Shown piece after piece: positions 7,789 through 17,008 of a DNA stretch of 64,000 bases. The notes below the pieces were generated by a model. That model made no database searches. It was given only the letters and a program-made list of their open reading frames with translations, and was not told the origin of the DNA. Source of the stretch: Pseudomonas entomophila (GTDB taxonomy: Bacteria > Pseudomonadota > Gammaproteobacteria > Pseudomonadales > Pseudomonadaceae); contig NZ_JAAMQI010000005.1 in assembly GCF_013523165.1 (NCBI RefSeq), positions 62,001 to 126,000 on the forward strand, read 5' to 3'. How positions within the stretch are numbered: position 1 is the stretch's first letter; each line of letters starts with the position of its first letter. A program made the translations under genes and the position numbers.

Positions 7789-9702
7789 ATGAAATGCGAC
7801 CCCGCCCTGTCCTTGCCTGACCCGCCTGCCTTCGCCGTGAAATCCCGTCTGATCCGCCAACTGCTGCTGCCGCCCCTGATCGTCCTGCTGATGGTCGGCC
7901 TGGGCTGCGTGGCGTTCATGCTGAGCGAGCGCAGCGGCATCCGCAGCCTGAGCGAAAACGGCGAACGCCAGCTCGAGCTGCATGCGCGCACCGTCGAGAG
8001 CGAGATCAGCAAGTACACCTACCTGCCCAGCCTGCTGGAGCTGGAAGACAGCGTGTCGACCCTGCTCGAAAGCCCGGAAGGCGAAGGGCGTCAGGCCGTC
8101 AACGAATACCTCGAAGGCCTGAACCGTCGCAGCCGCAGCAAGGTCATCTTCATCCTCGACACCAGCGGGCGTGTCCAGGCCACCAGCAACTGGCGCGACG
8201 CCAGCTCGTTCCTGGGCGAAGACCTGTCGTTTCGTGCCTACTTCCAGGACGCGGTGCGCGGTCGGCCGGGACGTTTCTACGGCATCGGCAGCACCACCGG
8301 CGACCCTGGCTACTACCTGGCCCACGGCCTGGAGGAGCACGGCCGGATCAAGGGCGTGGCGGTGATCAAGGTCGGGTTGGACACCCTGGAAGAGCGCTGG
8401 CAACGGGCCCGCCTGGAAGCCTTCGTCAGCGACGAGAACGGGGTGATCATCCTCTCCAGCGACCCGGCGCGGCGGCTCAAGTCGGTCTGGCCGTTGACAC
8501 CGGAAGACAAGGAGCGCCTGGCGCGCAGCCTGCAGTACTACTGGTGGCCGATCAACGAACTGCAGCCGCTGGACCGCGAGGTGCTGGGCGACGGGACCGA
8601 GCTGCTGACCTTCCCGGCCCTCGACCAGACCGAAGAGAACGACAAGGAACGGCGTGCCGTGACCTACCTGGCCCAGACGCGGCGCCTGGCCGACACGCCT
8701 TGGCGCCTGACGCTGCTCACGCCGCTGCACGAACTCAAGCGCGAAGCGATGATCCAGGGTGTGCTGGCCGGGTTCTTCTTCGCCCTGCTGACCATCGTGC
8801 TGATCGCCTGGAACGAGCGACGCAAGGTGCTGGCGACGCGACTGGCGGCCCGCGAGGCGCTGGAGCAGGCCAACAGCCACCTGGAGCGACGCATCGCCGA
8901 ACGCACGGCCGACCTGCGCGCCAGCAACGAGCGGCTCAAGGGCCAGATCCGTGAGCGCCGCCAGGCCGAGCAGACGCTGCGCCAGGCCCAGGATGAGCTG
9001 GTGCAGGCCGGCAAGCTGGCGGCCATCGGGCAGATGTCCACCAGCATCGCCCATGAACTGAACCAGCCGCTGGCCGCCCTGCGCACGCTGTCAGGCAACA
9101 CGGTGCGCTTCCTGGAGCGCGGCGCCATGGACACCGCCAGCGCCAACCTGCTGACCATGAACGACCTGATCGACCGCATGGGGCGCATCACGGCCAGCCT
9201 GCGCTCGTTCGCCCGACGCAGCGACGACAGCGGCCAGGCTTCGCTGGACAAGGCGATCGAGGCAGTGCTGCAAGTGCTGGCGCGACGGATCGCGGCTTGT
9301 GGGCTGCGCGTGCACCGGGCGCTCGACGATCCGCGCCTGGCCATCGACCAGACCCGACTCGAGCAGATCCTGACCAACCTCATCGGCAACGCGCTGGACG
9401 CCATGGCCCATCAGCCTGCGCCCGAACTGTGGCTGGAGGGCGCGCTCGACGAAGGCCGCTATCGCCTGCACGTACGCGATAATGGCCACGGCATCGACGA
9501 CGAGACCCGCAAGCACCTGTTCGAACCCTTCTTCACCACCAAGCCGGGCGAGCACGGCCTGGGCCTGGGCCTGACCTTGTCAGCCAGCCTGGCCGCAGCC
9601 GCGAAAGGCACGCTCAGCGTCGAGCATCCCGCCCATGGCGGTACGGCCTTCGTGCTCGTGCTGCCCCTGGCTACACCTCAAGCAACCGGTAGCGCACCAT
9701 GA
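7789..9702 (+). CDS. aauS: Sensor histidine kinase AauS (DctB family)
   Basis: An inner-membrane kinase that controls acidic amino acid uptake with AauR. About 637 aa: membrane helix 1 near residues 20-42 (LLLPPLIVLLMVGLGCVAFM), a large periplasmic dCache-type sensor region, helix 2 near 324-344 (GVLAGFFFALLTIVLIAW), then a coiled-coil (LERRIAERTADLRASNERLK). The H-box SIAHELNQPLAAL has the phosphoacceptor His at 422. ATPase boxes follow: N (ILTNLIGNALDAM), G1 (VRDNGHGID), F (LFEPFFTTK) and G2 (GLGLGL). I chose ATG 7789 (GCGAGG 7775-7780); GTG 7786 and ATG 7759 are alternatives. aauR overlaps its stop. Confidence 0.93.
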   Translation: MKCDPALSLPDPPAFAVKSRLIRQLLLPPLIVLLMVGLGCVAFMLSERSGIRSLSENGERQLELHARTVESEISKYTYLPSLLELEDSVSTLLESPEGEGRQAVNEYLEGLNRRSRSKVIFILDTSGRVQATSNWRDASSFLGEDLSFRAYFQDAVRGRPGRFYGIGSTTGDPGYYLAHGLEEHGRIKGVAVIKVGLDTLEERWQRARLEAFVSDENGVIILSSDPARRLKSVWPLTPEDKERLARSLQYYWWPINELQPLDREVLGDGTELLTFPALDQTEENDKERRAVTYLAQTRRLADTPWRLTLLTPLHELKREAMIQGVLAGFFFALLTIVLIAWNERRKVLATRLAAREALEQANSHLERRIAERTADLRASNERLKGQIRERRQAEQTLRQAQDELVQAGKLAAIGQMSTSIAHELNQPLAALRTLSGNTVRFLERGAMDTASANLLTMNDLIDRMGRITASLRSFARRSDDSGQASLDKAIEAVLQVLARRIAACGLRVHRALDDPRLAIDQTRLEQILTNLIGNALDAMAHQPAPELWLEGALDEGRYRLHVRDNGHGIDDETRKHLFEPFFTTKPGEHGLGLGLTLSASLAAAAKGTLSVEHPAHGGTAFVLVLPLATPQATGSAP

Positions 9703-11024
9703 CCCCCGAGCCTCTTACCGTCCTGATCGTCGAAGACGACCCCCACGTGCTGCTGGGCTGCCAGCAGGCCCTGGCCTTGGAGGACATCGCCAGCGAAGGC
9801 GTCGGCAGCGCCGAACAGGCGCTCGAACGCATCGACGAGCACTTCGCCGGCATCGTGGTCAGCGACATCCGCCTGCCTGGCATGGATGGCCTCGAACTGC
9901 TCAGGCAGCTCAAGGCCCGCGATCGCAGCCTGCCAGTCGTACTGATCACGGGCCATGGCGACATCAGCATGGCGGTCGGGGCGATGCGCAGCGGCGCCTA
10001 CGACTTCATGGAAAAGCCCTTCTCTCCCGAGCGGTTGGTGGATGTGGTGCGCCGCGCACTGGAACAGCGCAGCCTGTCCCGCGAGGTCACCACCCTCAGG
10101 CGTCAGCTGGCCAGCCAGGGCTCGCTGGAAGCGCGCATCATCGGACGCTCGCCGGCGATGCAGCAACTGCGCGAGCTGATCGCCAACGTCGGCGACACCT
10201 CGGCCAACGTGCTCATCGAAGGCGAGACCGGCACCGGCAAGGAACTGGTCGCCCGCTGCCTGCACGATTTCAGCCGTCGTCATGACCGGCCGTTCGTGGC
10301 GCTCAATTGCGGCGGGTTGCCGGAAAACCTGTTCGAGAGCGAGATCTTCGGCCATGAGGCCAACGCGTTCACCGGGGCGGGCAAACGGCGCATCGGCAAG
10401 ATCGAGCACGCCAATGGCGGCACGCTGTTCCTCGACGAGGTGGAAAGCATGCCGATCAACCTGCAGATCAAGCTGCTGCGCGTGCTGCAGGAGCGCACCC
10501 TGGAACGGTTGGGTTCGAACCAGAGCATCGCCGTGGACTGCCGGGTGATCGCGGCGACCAAGGCCGACCTGGCGGAGCTGGGCCAGCGCGGCGAGTTTCG
10601 CAGCGACCTGTACTACCGCCTGAACGTGGTCTCGCTGGAGCTGCCAGCACTGCGCGAGCGCCGCGAAGACATCCTGCAGTTGTTCGAGCATTTCCTCGAG
10701 CAGGCGGCCTTGCGGTTCGACCGTCCGACCCCGGCGATCGACAGCCAGACCCTGTCGCGGCTCATGGGCCATGACTGGCCCGGGAACGTGCGCGAGCTGC
10801 GCAACGTCGCCGAACGCCATGCCCTGGGCCTGCCGGCCTTCAAGAAACACGATGCCAGCACGGGCCAGACCCTGGGCTTCGCCGAAGCGGTCGAGGCCTT
10901 CGAGCGTCACCTGCTGAGCGATGCCCTGCAGCGCAGCGGTGGCAACCTGAGCCAGGCCAGCCAGGAGCTGGGCATGGCCAAGACCACCTTGTTCGACAAG
11001 GTCAAGAAATACGGCCTCGGCTGA
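9699..11024 (+). CDS. aauR: Sigma54-dependent response regulator AauR
   Basis: A cytoplasmic transcription activator, 441 aa. The receiver domain (1-120) has acidic residues ED at 12-14, phosphoacceptor D56 (VVSDIRLPGMDG) and Lys in MEKPF. The central AAA+ domain has Walker A GETGTGKE and a sensor region LFLDEVESMPINLQ. The C-terminal Fis helix-turn-helix is GGNLSQASQELGMAKTTLFD. The sigma54-contact loop reads NAFTGA, with Asn at the first position of the usual GAFTGA. The ATG overlaps the aauS stop by 4 nt. The expected targets are the TTCGG-N4-CCGAA site at 4276-4289 and the promoter at 4398-4413. Confidence 0.94.
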   Translation: MTPEPLTVLIVEDDPHVLLGCQQALALEDIASEGVGSAEQALERIDEHFAGIVVSDIRLPGMDGLELLRQLKARDRSLPVVLITGHGDISMAVGAMRSGAYDFMEKPFSPERLVDVVRRALEQRSLSREVTTLRRQLASQGSLEARIIGRSPAMQQLRELIANVGDTSANVLIEGETGTGKELVARCLHDFSRRHDRPFVALNCGGLPENLFESEIFGHEANAFTGAGKRRIGKIEHANGGTLFLDEVESMPINLQIKLLRVLQERTLERLGSNQSIAVDCRVIAATKADLAELGQRGEFRSDLYYRLNVVSLELPALRERREDILQLFEHFLEQAALRFDRPTPAIDSQTLSRLMGHDWPGNVRELRNVAERHALGLPAFKKHDASTGQTLGFAEAVEAFERHLLSDALQRSGGNLSQASQELGMAKTTLFDKVKKYGLG

Positions 11025-11050
11025 CCGATCACTCGCACGGACCCCAAGAC

Positions 11051-11386
11051 ATGGACCTGATCTTCAAAGCCGCCATCGGCGCAGGCGTGGTGGTGTTGCT
11101 GGCCATCTTGTCGAAGACCCGCAACTACTACATCGCCGGGCTGGTGCCGCTGTTCCCGACGTTCGCGCTGATCGCGCACTACATCGTCGGCAAGGGACGG
11201 TCGCTGGACGACCTGAAGACCACCATCGTGTTCGGCATGTGGTCGATCCTGCCGTACTTCGTCTACCTGGCCGCCCTCTACGTGCTGGTCGATCGGCTGC
11301 GCCTGGAAGCCGCACTGGTCGGCGCCGCGTTCGCCTGGCTGATCGCCGCCGCCGTGCTGGTGACCGTCTGGGTCCGCCTGCACTGA
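11051..11386 (+). CDS. glpM: GlpM-family small membrane protein
   Basis: A 111-residue inner-membrane protein with three to four hydrophobic segments (AAIGAGVVVLLAILS, YYIAGLVPLFPTFALIAHYI, FGMWSILPYFVYLAALYVLV, ALVGAAFAWLIAAAVLVTVW). The pattern and the phrase LSKTRNYYIAGLVPLFPTFA are those of GlpM proteins of pseudomonads. GlpM was named for its neighbourhood with glycerol genes in P. aeruginosa and linked to alginate production; the molecular role is not established. It lies 26 nt after aauR and may share its transcript. A weak 6-bp hairpin (11385-11390 with 11406-11411) overlaps and follows its stop. Confidence 0.8.
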   Translation: MDLIFKAAIGAGVVVLLAILSKTRNYYIAGLVPLFPTFALIAHYIVGKGRSLDDLKTTIVFGMWSILPYFVYLAALYVLVDRLRLEAALVGAAFAWLIAAAVLVTVWVRLH

Positions 11387-11518
11387 CCCTGTCAAAGCGC
11401 GGCTGAGGGTCGGCCCGCGCACGGCGTCTCGATTGGTCAGATCTATCTACCGCGTGCGCTCGGTCATGCCTCGCTTCAATCCTCAGGCCACTTTCGGCCA
11501 AACGAGCGGATTGATGAC

Positions 11519-14500
11519 ATGAACGAACTGCCCACGCCCGACATCGCGCCACCCCTGTTTACCACGCACCTGAAGCTGGCTGCACCGACGTCGAACGCAG
11601 CATCCGAGGCCCAGACACGGCTCATCGAGCTGGAGACCGAATTCCATGGCCTGATCGTGCAGACCCCGACGCTGCATGAGGTGATCAACCACTGGATCGC
11701 GCGTCACGTGTCTCTCGACGCCGACACCGTCGGCCTGGTTTCCAGACAGAACGCCACGGTCCGCTTCGTCAGCCTGGCGCAGCTCGGCCTGCTCGCCTGG
11801 CATCATCCAGCGCTGCTCGAGTCAGTGCCCGGTAGTGTCGGCCTCGGCCTGGCCAATGGCGATACGCTGACGACCGAGCTGACAGCTGACGATGTCATCC
11901 AGGTGGTGCGCAGGCTCAACGTACGCGATGCGCTCCGGCAGGCTTGGGACCGCTACTGGCACGCCTGCCATCCCGCTTCGCCGTACACCCGCCTGCAGCG
12001 GGGTCAGTGGCTGTACCAGCAGCACCTGCTGGCGTCGTTGCAGGTCGCGCTGCATCGCCCGGACATCGACGTGTCGGCCGCGCGCCTCATCGAGGCGGTC
12101 CTGCTAGAGCCTCACGCGCCGCACCTGGACGAACAGCCGCTGACGTTCGAAAGCACCCCGGCCTGCCCGGGCGCGTTGGTGATCAGCGTGCAAGGGCTGG
12201 CCACCAGATGCGTGTATCGCCCGGATCGACTTCCCGGCATTACCGTCCACAGCGTTGACGACAACCTCTGGCACACGCTGACGGGCAACGCCGAAACACG
12301 AGCACCCCTGCAACGCTTCGCGCATCCAGAGGCGAGTTTCATGGTCTGGCACGAGGTGCTCTACAAAGAGCTGGAAGCGACAGTGACGCAGGCCACGGGC
12401 CGTCCGGGATGGCGCGCTGCCGCTGAAGCGCTGCAGGCTACCGAGCAACGGCAGCGTGAATGGCAGGCCACGGCGCGGCTGGCAGCGCCAGCGCCTGACG
12501 TGGCGAGCGCACCGGACGAGGCACCGGTTTCGCTGTTCGACTTCGGGGGCTTGCAGCTCGACGTGCCTCGTGCCGAGCGCGAGCTGCAGCTTCGCCGATA
12601 CCTGGAACGCCTCGCCACACTCACCGAGCAGCAGGTCGAGCACCTGACGCGCTACCGAGCCGACTGGGTAGCTGCACGCGACAGCGTTCGCTCGAACGTC
12701 GATCTGCTGCTGCATACCTTCCAGTGGCATTCCGAGGTTTCGTCCATCGTGCTCGACGCCTCGCTGCTCCAGGCGCACCGTGACGGCCTGCTGGCCCATG
12801 CGCGACAGCAATGGCTGCTGGAGGAGATCGACAGCCAGGAACTGGCCCGTATCGAAGCCGTAGTCGCCTACGGTGACGCCGCAGCGGACGATTCGAGCGA
12901 CCTGTACCTTCGCCAGCCGCTGATCCTGAAGGCGGCGCGCCCCGAAGACGACATGCCCGCGCAGAGCCATCGCCTGGCCGGAGCGGTCGTCATCGCGGGG
13001 TCGATCACGCCAAGCGGCGCGCCCACCGGCAGGCTGTTGCTGTACTGGCTGGGCGAGCATGGCGGCCTGCTGCGCTGCGTCGACCCTGCCGAACTCGAAC
13101 GTTGCCTGGGCGTCGACCCCATGCACGGGGAATCGGTGGGGTATGCGGCGGTGTCCGGTAACCTGTTCGAGGTCCTGCTTCAGGACGTTCTCACCGAGGG
13201 ACGCGCGTTACATCAACGCCTGAACGATCAGCACGCTCCGGCAACGCCTGCGCAGAGATTGCTCGAAGTGCGGGAAACGGTCGCCCAGCGGCTGCAGGTA
13301 CCGCACCCGGCGGCACGCGAGGGAGCCTGGCTCATGCACCAGGAACAGCAGCGCATCGTACAGATGGCAGGCGGTGTCCCTGAGTGGCTCAAGCAACTGT
13401 CGGCGACGACCCGGGCGACCTTGAAGGCCACGGTCGAGGATTATGTCGTGGCCGCCGAAAAGGCCCATGCGCTCATGACCCGCGATCTACCTCCACGCGC
13501 GGTGCACAGCCGCTTGTTGGTCGCACAACGGCTCAAGCAAGATTTCCCGGACTACGACGACAGCCCGGTGACGATCGATCTGCCCGTCACCACCGAATGG
13601 CAGCACGATATCATTGCCGGCAGTGGCGCACCGGGCGTGCCGACCAGACAGCGACTGGTCCCCAGTGCGCAACGCGTTTCCATCGAGCTTGAAGCATTGC
13701 TTCTGGACAATGTCGATACGGCCGTCGCGCAGCGGCTGCACTTCGCCACCGTCAGCGTCGATACCCAGCACGCTACCCTGGCGCGTACGCTGAGTGCTGG
13801 GCTTACCCCCGCCTACCTGGAAACGCTGGCTCGGGAACTGGATCTGGCGCAGGCCTACGAACAGAAAATACTCGACGCCTACCGCGGCCTTCAGGAAGAC
13901 ACCTGTGCCGTACGCTGGCGCCGCGAGTGCCTGACCCGCCCTCTGGGCCTGATGCTCAAGCTGCAAGCCGTGCTGCTGGAGGCGCAGGGTACGCTGGATG
14001 CCCGGGGACAGGCGATTCTGGAACGCGTGCTGAATGCTCGAACCCAGGTGGAAGATCCTGTCGGGGCGCCTACTCCTCATCTGCTGCCAGCGATCCTGAC
14101 GGCGGGCGGCCGGGATACCGACGACAAGCCTACAACCTTGAGCGGCGTGACGTTCATCCAAGATCGAACCAGTGGCATCACGCTAGTGTGCCAACCCGAA
14201 CACCCTACGCGCCCTTTGCGTCAGTACGCCTCGCTGGAAGACGCCCGCCTGGCCCTCTACTCGGCAAGCGTGGAGGAACGCGAAATCCTCTATCTCGCTT
14301 CGCGGGCGCTGACGGGCGACCCTCGCGCGCACCAGTCGCGCTTGCGTCAGGCACAGCTCGAACGCTTCGACGGCATCATCGGCGTCGGCACTCGCTGGCC
14401 AGTCCACCTGTCGCTACCCCAGGTACTGCTCGAGTCGCAACTGGGCAGACTCATCACGGCGCACAGGAACAGCTCACGCTCCAACCAGGACCTCTGGCTG

Positions 14501-16888
14501 GAACAGTTCACCCAGCAAAGTGGCATGGTCTACAGCTATATCAAGATGGTCTTGGGCGTCTTGCCCTTCATAGGGTCGGTGGTTGCCCTCTACGACCTGG
14601 CCGACGCTGCCACAAGCGCGACGGCGGCCTTCCTCGACGGCGATGCTAGGCGCGGTATCGCCGAGCTCAACACCATGCTGCTGGCGTTGATCGACGTGGC
14701 CCTGGACCTGGGCACCGGAGTGGCCATCAACCTGAGCGTCGTCCGCCAGGCCACCCGTCAGCGACAACTGCGCATGCTGCGCGAAGGTCTTGCGCGGCCA
14801 TGGACCGCGCACTCTTCCACGCCGCAAAAGACCTTCGCCTCGTTGCGCGAATATGCATACACCCGCCCATTGTCCCTGCAAGGCCTGCCCCCCGACACCC
14901 AAGGACGCTACGCGGGTGTCTACCGACACGCCGAAGGCGATTTCATCCTGATCCAAGGGCACCCCTTCGAGGTTCGCTGGGATGCGACGGCTCATACCTG
15001 GCGCCTCAAAGGCACGTCTGGTACTGGCTGGCAGCGCGCCGTGGCACTGGGTGAAGACGGTCAATGGGACACGCATCTCTCGCTGTATGGCGTGCACCTG
15101 TACGGCGGGGGGTCAGGCGGCGGGCAGACGCTCGGGCGTCTGGCAGACCAGGTGGAACCGTACTGGCCGGCTGCGCTGCGTGATCGTTTGCCACGTTTCC
15201 TGGTGGATCGACACTACCGGCGCCAACGTCTTCTGCAGCATCAGTGCTACCACGAAGAGGCCGCCCTGCAGCGGTCGCTGGCCTCCAGCAATGATGCATT
15301 CACGGCCTTCGAGGCATTGCCTGCTGCACAACGCCCTGCGCAGATCGCAGCACTGCTTGAAATGACCAACAACGATATCCGCCTGGCCAAGCGACTCCAT
15401 CAGTCATGGGACAACTACCTGAGCGTCAGTGCTGGACGTAACCGACGCGTGCCACTGCAACAGAAAGGCAGGGTCGCCAAGGTCATCTGCGAACGCCTGC
15501 TCAACCAACTGGGGCTGCATGCCCAGCTCAGTCGGCAGACGCTTGGAGAAATGATGCACTTGCGAAGCGTGCAAGAGGGCCTGGATCTGGTCGAGCGTGC
15601 GCCTTACTTGCGTCAGATGCGCCAGCACGCCATTACCCAGCTGAATCGTCGCCAAGCCCTGTTCAAGACCATGGACGACCTCGAGCACTGGTACCCGTTG
15701 GCCGAACGCTCTTCGACATTGACTGCCAACGTCGAGCGCAACCGTGCGGCCTTGAATGAAACGTTCCGAGCGTTCTACCAGACCCAGCATCTGATGATCG
15801 CCTCCCAGCGTTACGACAATGTGTCGGTGGTCGCCGAGTTTCTGCTCGGACGCCTGGACGAGGTGGAGACCGAAGCACTGGCGGCGCGGAGCACCTTGCT
15901 CGACCTTCATCAGGTGTCTGCCAACGTCCAGCAACGGCGGCAGATCCACCAGCAAGCGCGCACTGCCTTCGAGCATTACAGACGGCAAGTGCAGACGACG
16001 CACGCCAGCCTGCCTGGTCTGTTCGACGAGGTGTATCTCGACCGGCTGATGGACAACCTGGACACCCTGATAGGCTTGATCGATCGGCAGGTCCGTCGAT
16101 TGCCGGCCCTTTCATTGCAGCAGCCTGGGCCTGCGCGCAGCCCCAGGCTGTTCCTCGACACCGAAGGCCAGGTGCGAATCGGCGATTTCAGGTCTGCTGC
16201 CGGCCAGATGGTCGTGCTCGACGACGAAGGCCAGGTGCTCAGGCGCTACACCCACGCCCAGAACGATCGCTGGCAGCTTCAGGTACAGGCTCGTCAGCGC
16301 ACACGCGCACTGAGCGAGCTGAAAAAGCTCGGCAACGACCTGCTGGGCGGCCTCGACGATTATCGCCATCGGGTCCGGCAGTACCAGCGCCAGGGCATGC
16401 TGGCCGTCGATCTCGAGCACCTGATGCAGATCAGGGCCGAGGACCTGGAGCGTTGCGCGGCGGACCTGCGCAGGCTGGACCCTGCCGCGAGCGAATTACC
16501 GCGCCTGGCACAGCAGGCCCAGGCCCTGCGCGCAGAAGGCAGGGTGATGCGCATCACGCAAGCCAAACGCACCGGCACGCCCGACACGGGCCATCTGGAC
16601 TACCTGCTGGCGCAAGACGAAATTGCAGTGCGACGGATCGGAGGGCGCCAGACCCTGGGCGCCCAGGACTACCTCCAGGAGTATGCGATCGTCGACGTCA
16701 CCGCCCCGGACCAGCCGACCCTCTGGTACGCGCACTTTCACTACCGCAAGGCTGACGCACCGTTCTCGGCCTTCAGCGCGGCGCACCTGAAGCGCGTGGC
16801 TGATCGCCATGTCGGTCGCGAGCAGCCGAACGTATGGCGTGGCACCATCAGCCCGCAGGCTGCCGAGCGGTTCTTCGCGCACGTGTAA
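11519..16888 (+). CDS. Very large toxin-like protein (dermonecrotic-toxin/DUF6543 type, tentative)
   Basis: A 1789-residue protein without a signal peptide. By recollection it resembles the large Pseudomonas proteins annotated as dermonecrotic toxin domain (DUF6543), for example the stretch GRYAGVYRHAEGDFILIQGH near residues 1130-1160 and the C-terminal LWYAHFHYRKADAPFSAFSA followed by AAHLKRVADRHVG. The N-terminal third is mostly helical. Residues about 1002-1076 form a hydrophobic double helix (IKMVLGVLPFIGSVVALYDL, then MLLALIDVALDLGTGVAINL) that could be a membrane-insertion hairpin. The last 500 residues are rich in charged helices. No catalytic motif is certain. It stands alone between glpM and metR, with no visible immunity, chaperone or secretion gene. 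Toxin function is inferred only. Confidence 0.7.
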   Translation: MNELPTPDIAPPLFTTHLKLAAPTSNAASEAQTRLIELETEFHGLIVQTPTLHEVINHWIARHVSLDADTVGLVSRQNATVRFVSLAQLGLLAWHHPALLESVPGSVGLGLANGDTLTTELTADDVIQVVRRLNVRDALRQAWDRYWHACHPASPYTRLQRGQWLYQQHLLASLQVALHRPDIDVSAARLIEAVLLEPHAPHLDEQPLTFESTPACPGALVISVQGLATRCVYRPDRLPGITVHSVDDNLWHTLTGNAETRAPLQRFAHPEASFMVWHEVLYKELEATVTQATGRPGWRAAAEALQATEQRQREWQATARLAAPAPDVASAPDEAPVSLFDFGGLQLDVPRAERELQLRRYLERLATLTEQQVEHLTRYRADWVAARDSVRSNVDLLLHTFQWHSEVSSIVLDASLLQAHRDGLLAHARQQWLLEEIDSQELARIEAVVAYGDAAADDSSDLYLRQPLILKAARPEDDMPAQSHRLAGAVVIAGSITPSGAPTGRLLLYWLGEHGGLLRCVDPAELERCLGVDPMHGESVGYAAVSGNLFEVLLQDVLTEGRALHQRLNDQHAPATPAQRLLEVRETVAQRLQVPHPAAREGAWLMHQEQQRIVQMAGGVPEWLKQLSATTRATLKATVEDYVVAAEKAHALMTRDLPPRAVHSRLLVAQRLKQDFPDYDDSPVTIDLPVTTEWQHDIIAGSGAPGVPTRQRLVPSAQRVSIELEALLLDNVDTAVAQRLHFATVSVDTQHATLARTLSAGLTPAYLETLARELDLAQAYEQKILDAYRGLQEDTCAVRWRRECLTRPLGLMLKLQAVLLEAQGTLDARGQAILERVLNARTQVEDPVGAPTPHLLPAILTAGGRDTDDKPTTLSGVTFIQDRTSGITLVCQPEHPTRPLRQYASLEDARLALYSASVEEREILYLASRALTGDPRAHQSRLRQAQLERFDGIIGVGTRWPVHLSLPQVLLESQLGRLITAHRNSSRSNQDLWLEQFTQQSGMVYSYIKMVLGVLPFIGSVVALYDLADAATSATAAFLDGDARRGIAELNTMLLALIDVALDLGTGVAINLSVVRQATRQRQLRMLREGLARPWTAHSSTPQKTFASLREYAYTRPLSLQGLPPDTQGRYAGVYRHAEGDFILIQGHPFEVRWDATAHTWRLKGTSGTGWQRAVALGEDGQWDTHLSLYGVHLYGGGSGGGQTLGRLADQVEPYWPAALRDRLPRFLVDRHYRRQRLLQHQCYHEEAALQRSLASSNDAFTAFEALPAAQRPAQIAALLEMTNNDIRLAKRLHQSWDNYLSVSAGRNRRVPLQQKGRVAKVICERLLNQLGLHAQLSRQTLGEMMHLRSVQEGLDLVERAPYLRQMRQHAITQLNRRQALFKTMDDLEHWYPLAERSSTLTANVERNRAALNETFRAFYQTQHLMIASQRYDNVSVVAEFLLGRLDEVETEALAARSTLLDLHQVSANVQQRRQIHQQARTAFEHYRRQVQTTHASLPGLFDEVYLDRLMDNLDTLIGLIDRQVRRLPALSLQQPGPARSPRLFLDTEGQVRIGDFRSAAGQMVVLDDEGQVLRRYTHAQNDRWQLQVQARQRTRALSELKKLGNDLLGGLDDYRHRVRQYQRQGMLAVDLEHLMQIRAEDLERCAADLRRLDPAASELPRLAQQAQALRAEGRVMRITQAKRTGTPDTGHLDYLLAQDEIAVRRIGGRQTLGAQDYLQEYAIVDVTAPDQPTLWYAHFHYRKADAPFSAFSAAHLKRVADRHVGREQPNVWRGTISPQAAERFFAHV

Positions 16889-16895
16889 TCCCTCA

Positions 16896-16917
16896 GGCGG
16901 AGCCATCAGGCTCCGCC
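16896..16917 (+). terminator. Terminator-like hairpin after the large toxin-like gene
   Basis: A 9-bp perfect stem GGCGGAGCC (16896-16904) and GGCTCCGCC (16909-16917) with an ATCA loop begins 7 nt after the stop codon and is followed by CTTCC. The U-tract is poor, but the compact stem and its position support a terminator. Confidence 0.65.
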
Positions 16918-17008
16918 CTTCCAGGTGTCCTTCCATCGACAGATGCTCCAACATGAGACACACTCATGCGCCTTGCGCTTTTAGCCAGGCCTTGCTGAGA
17001 GAGTCATC

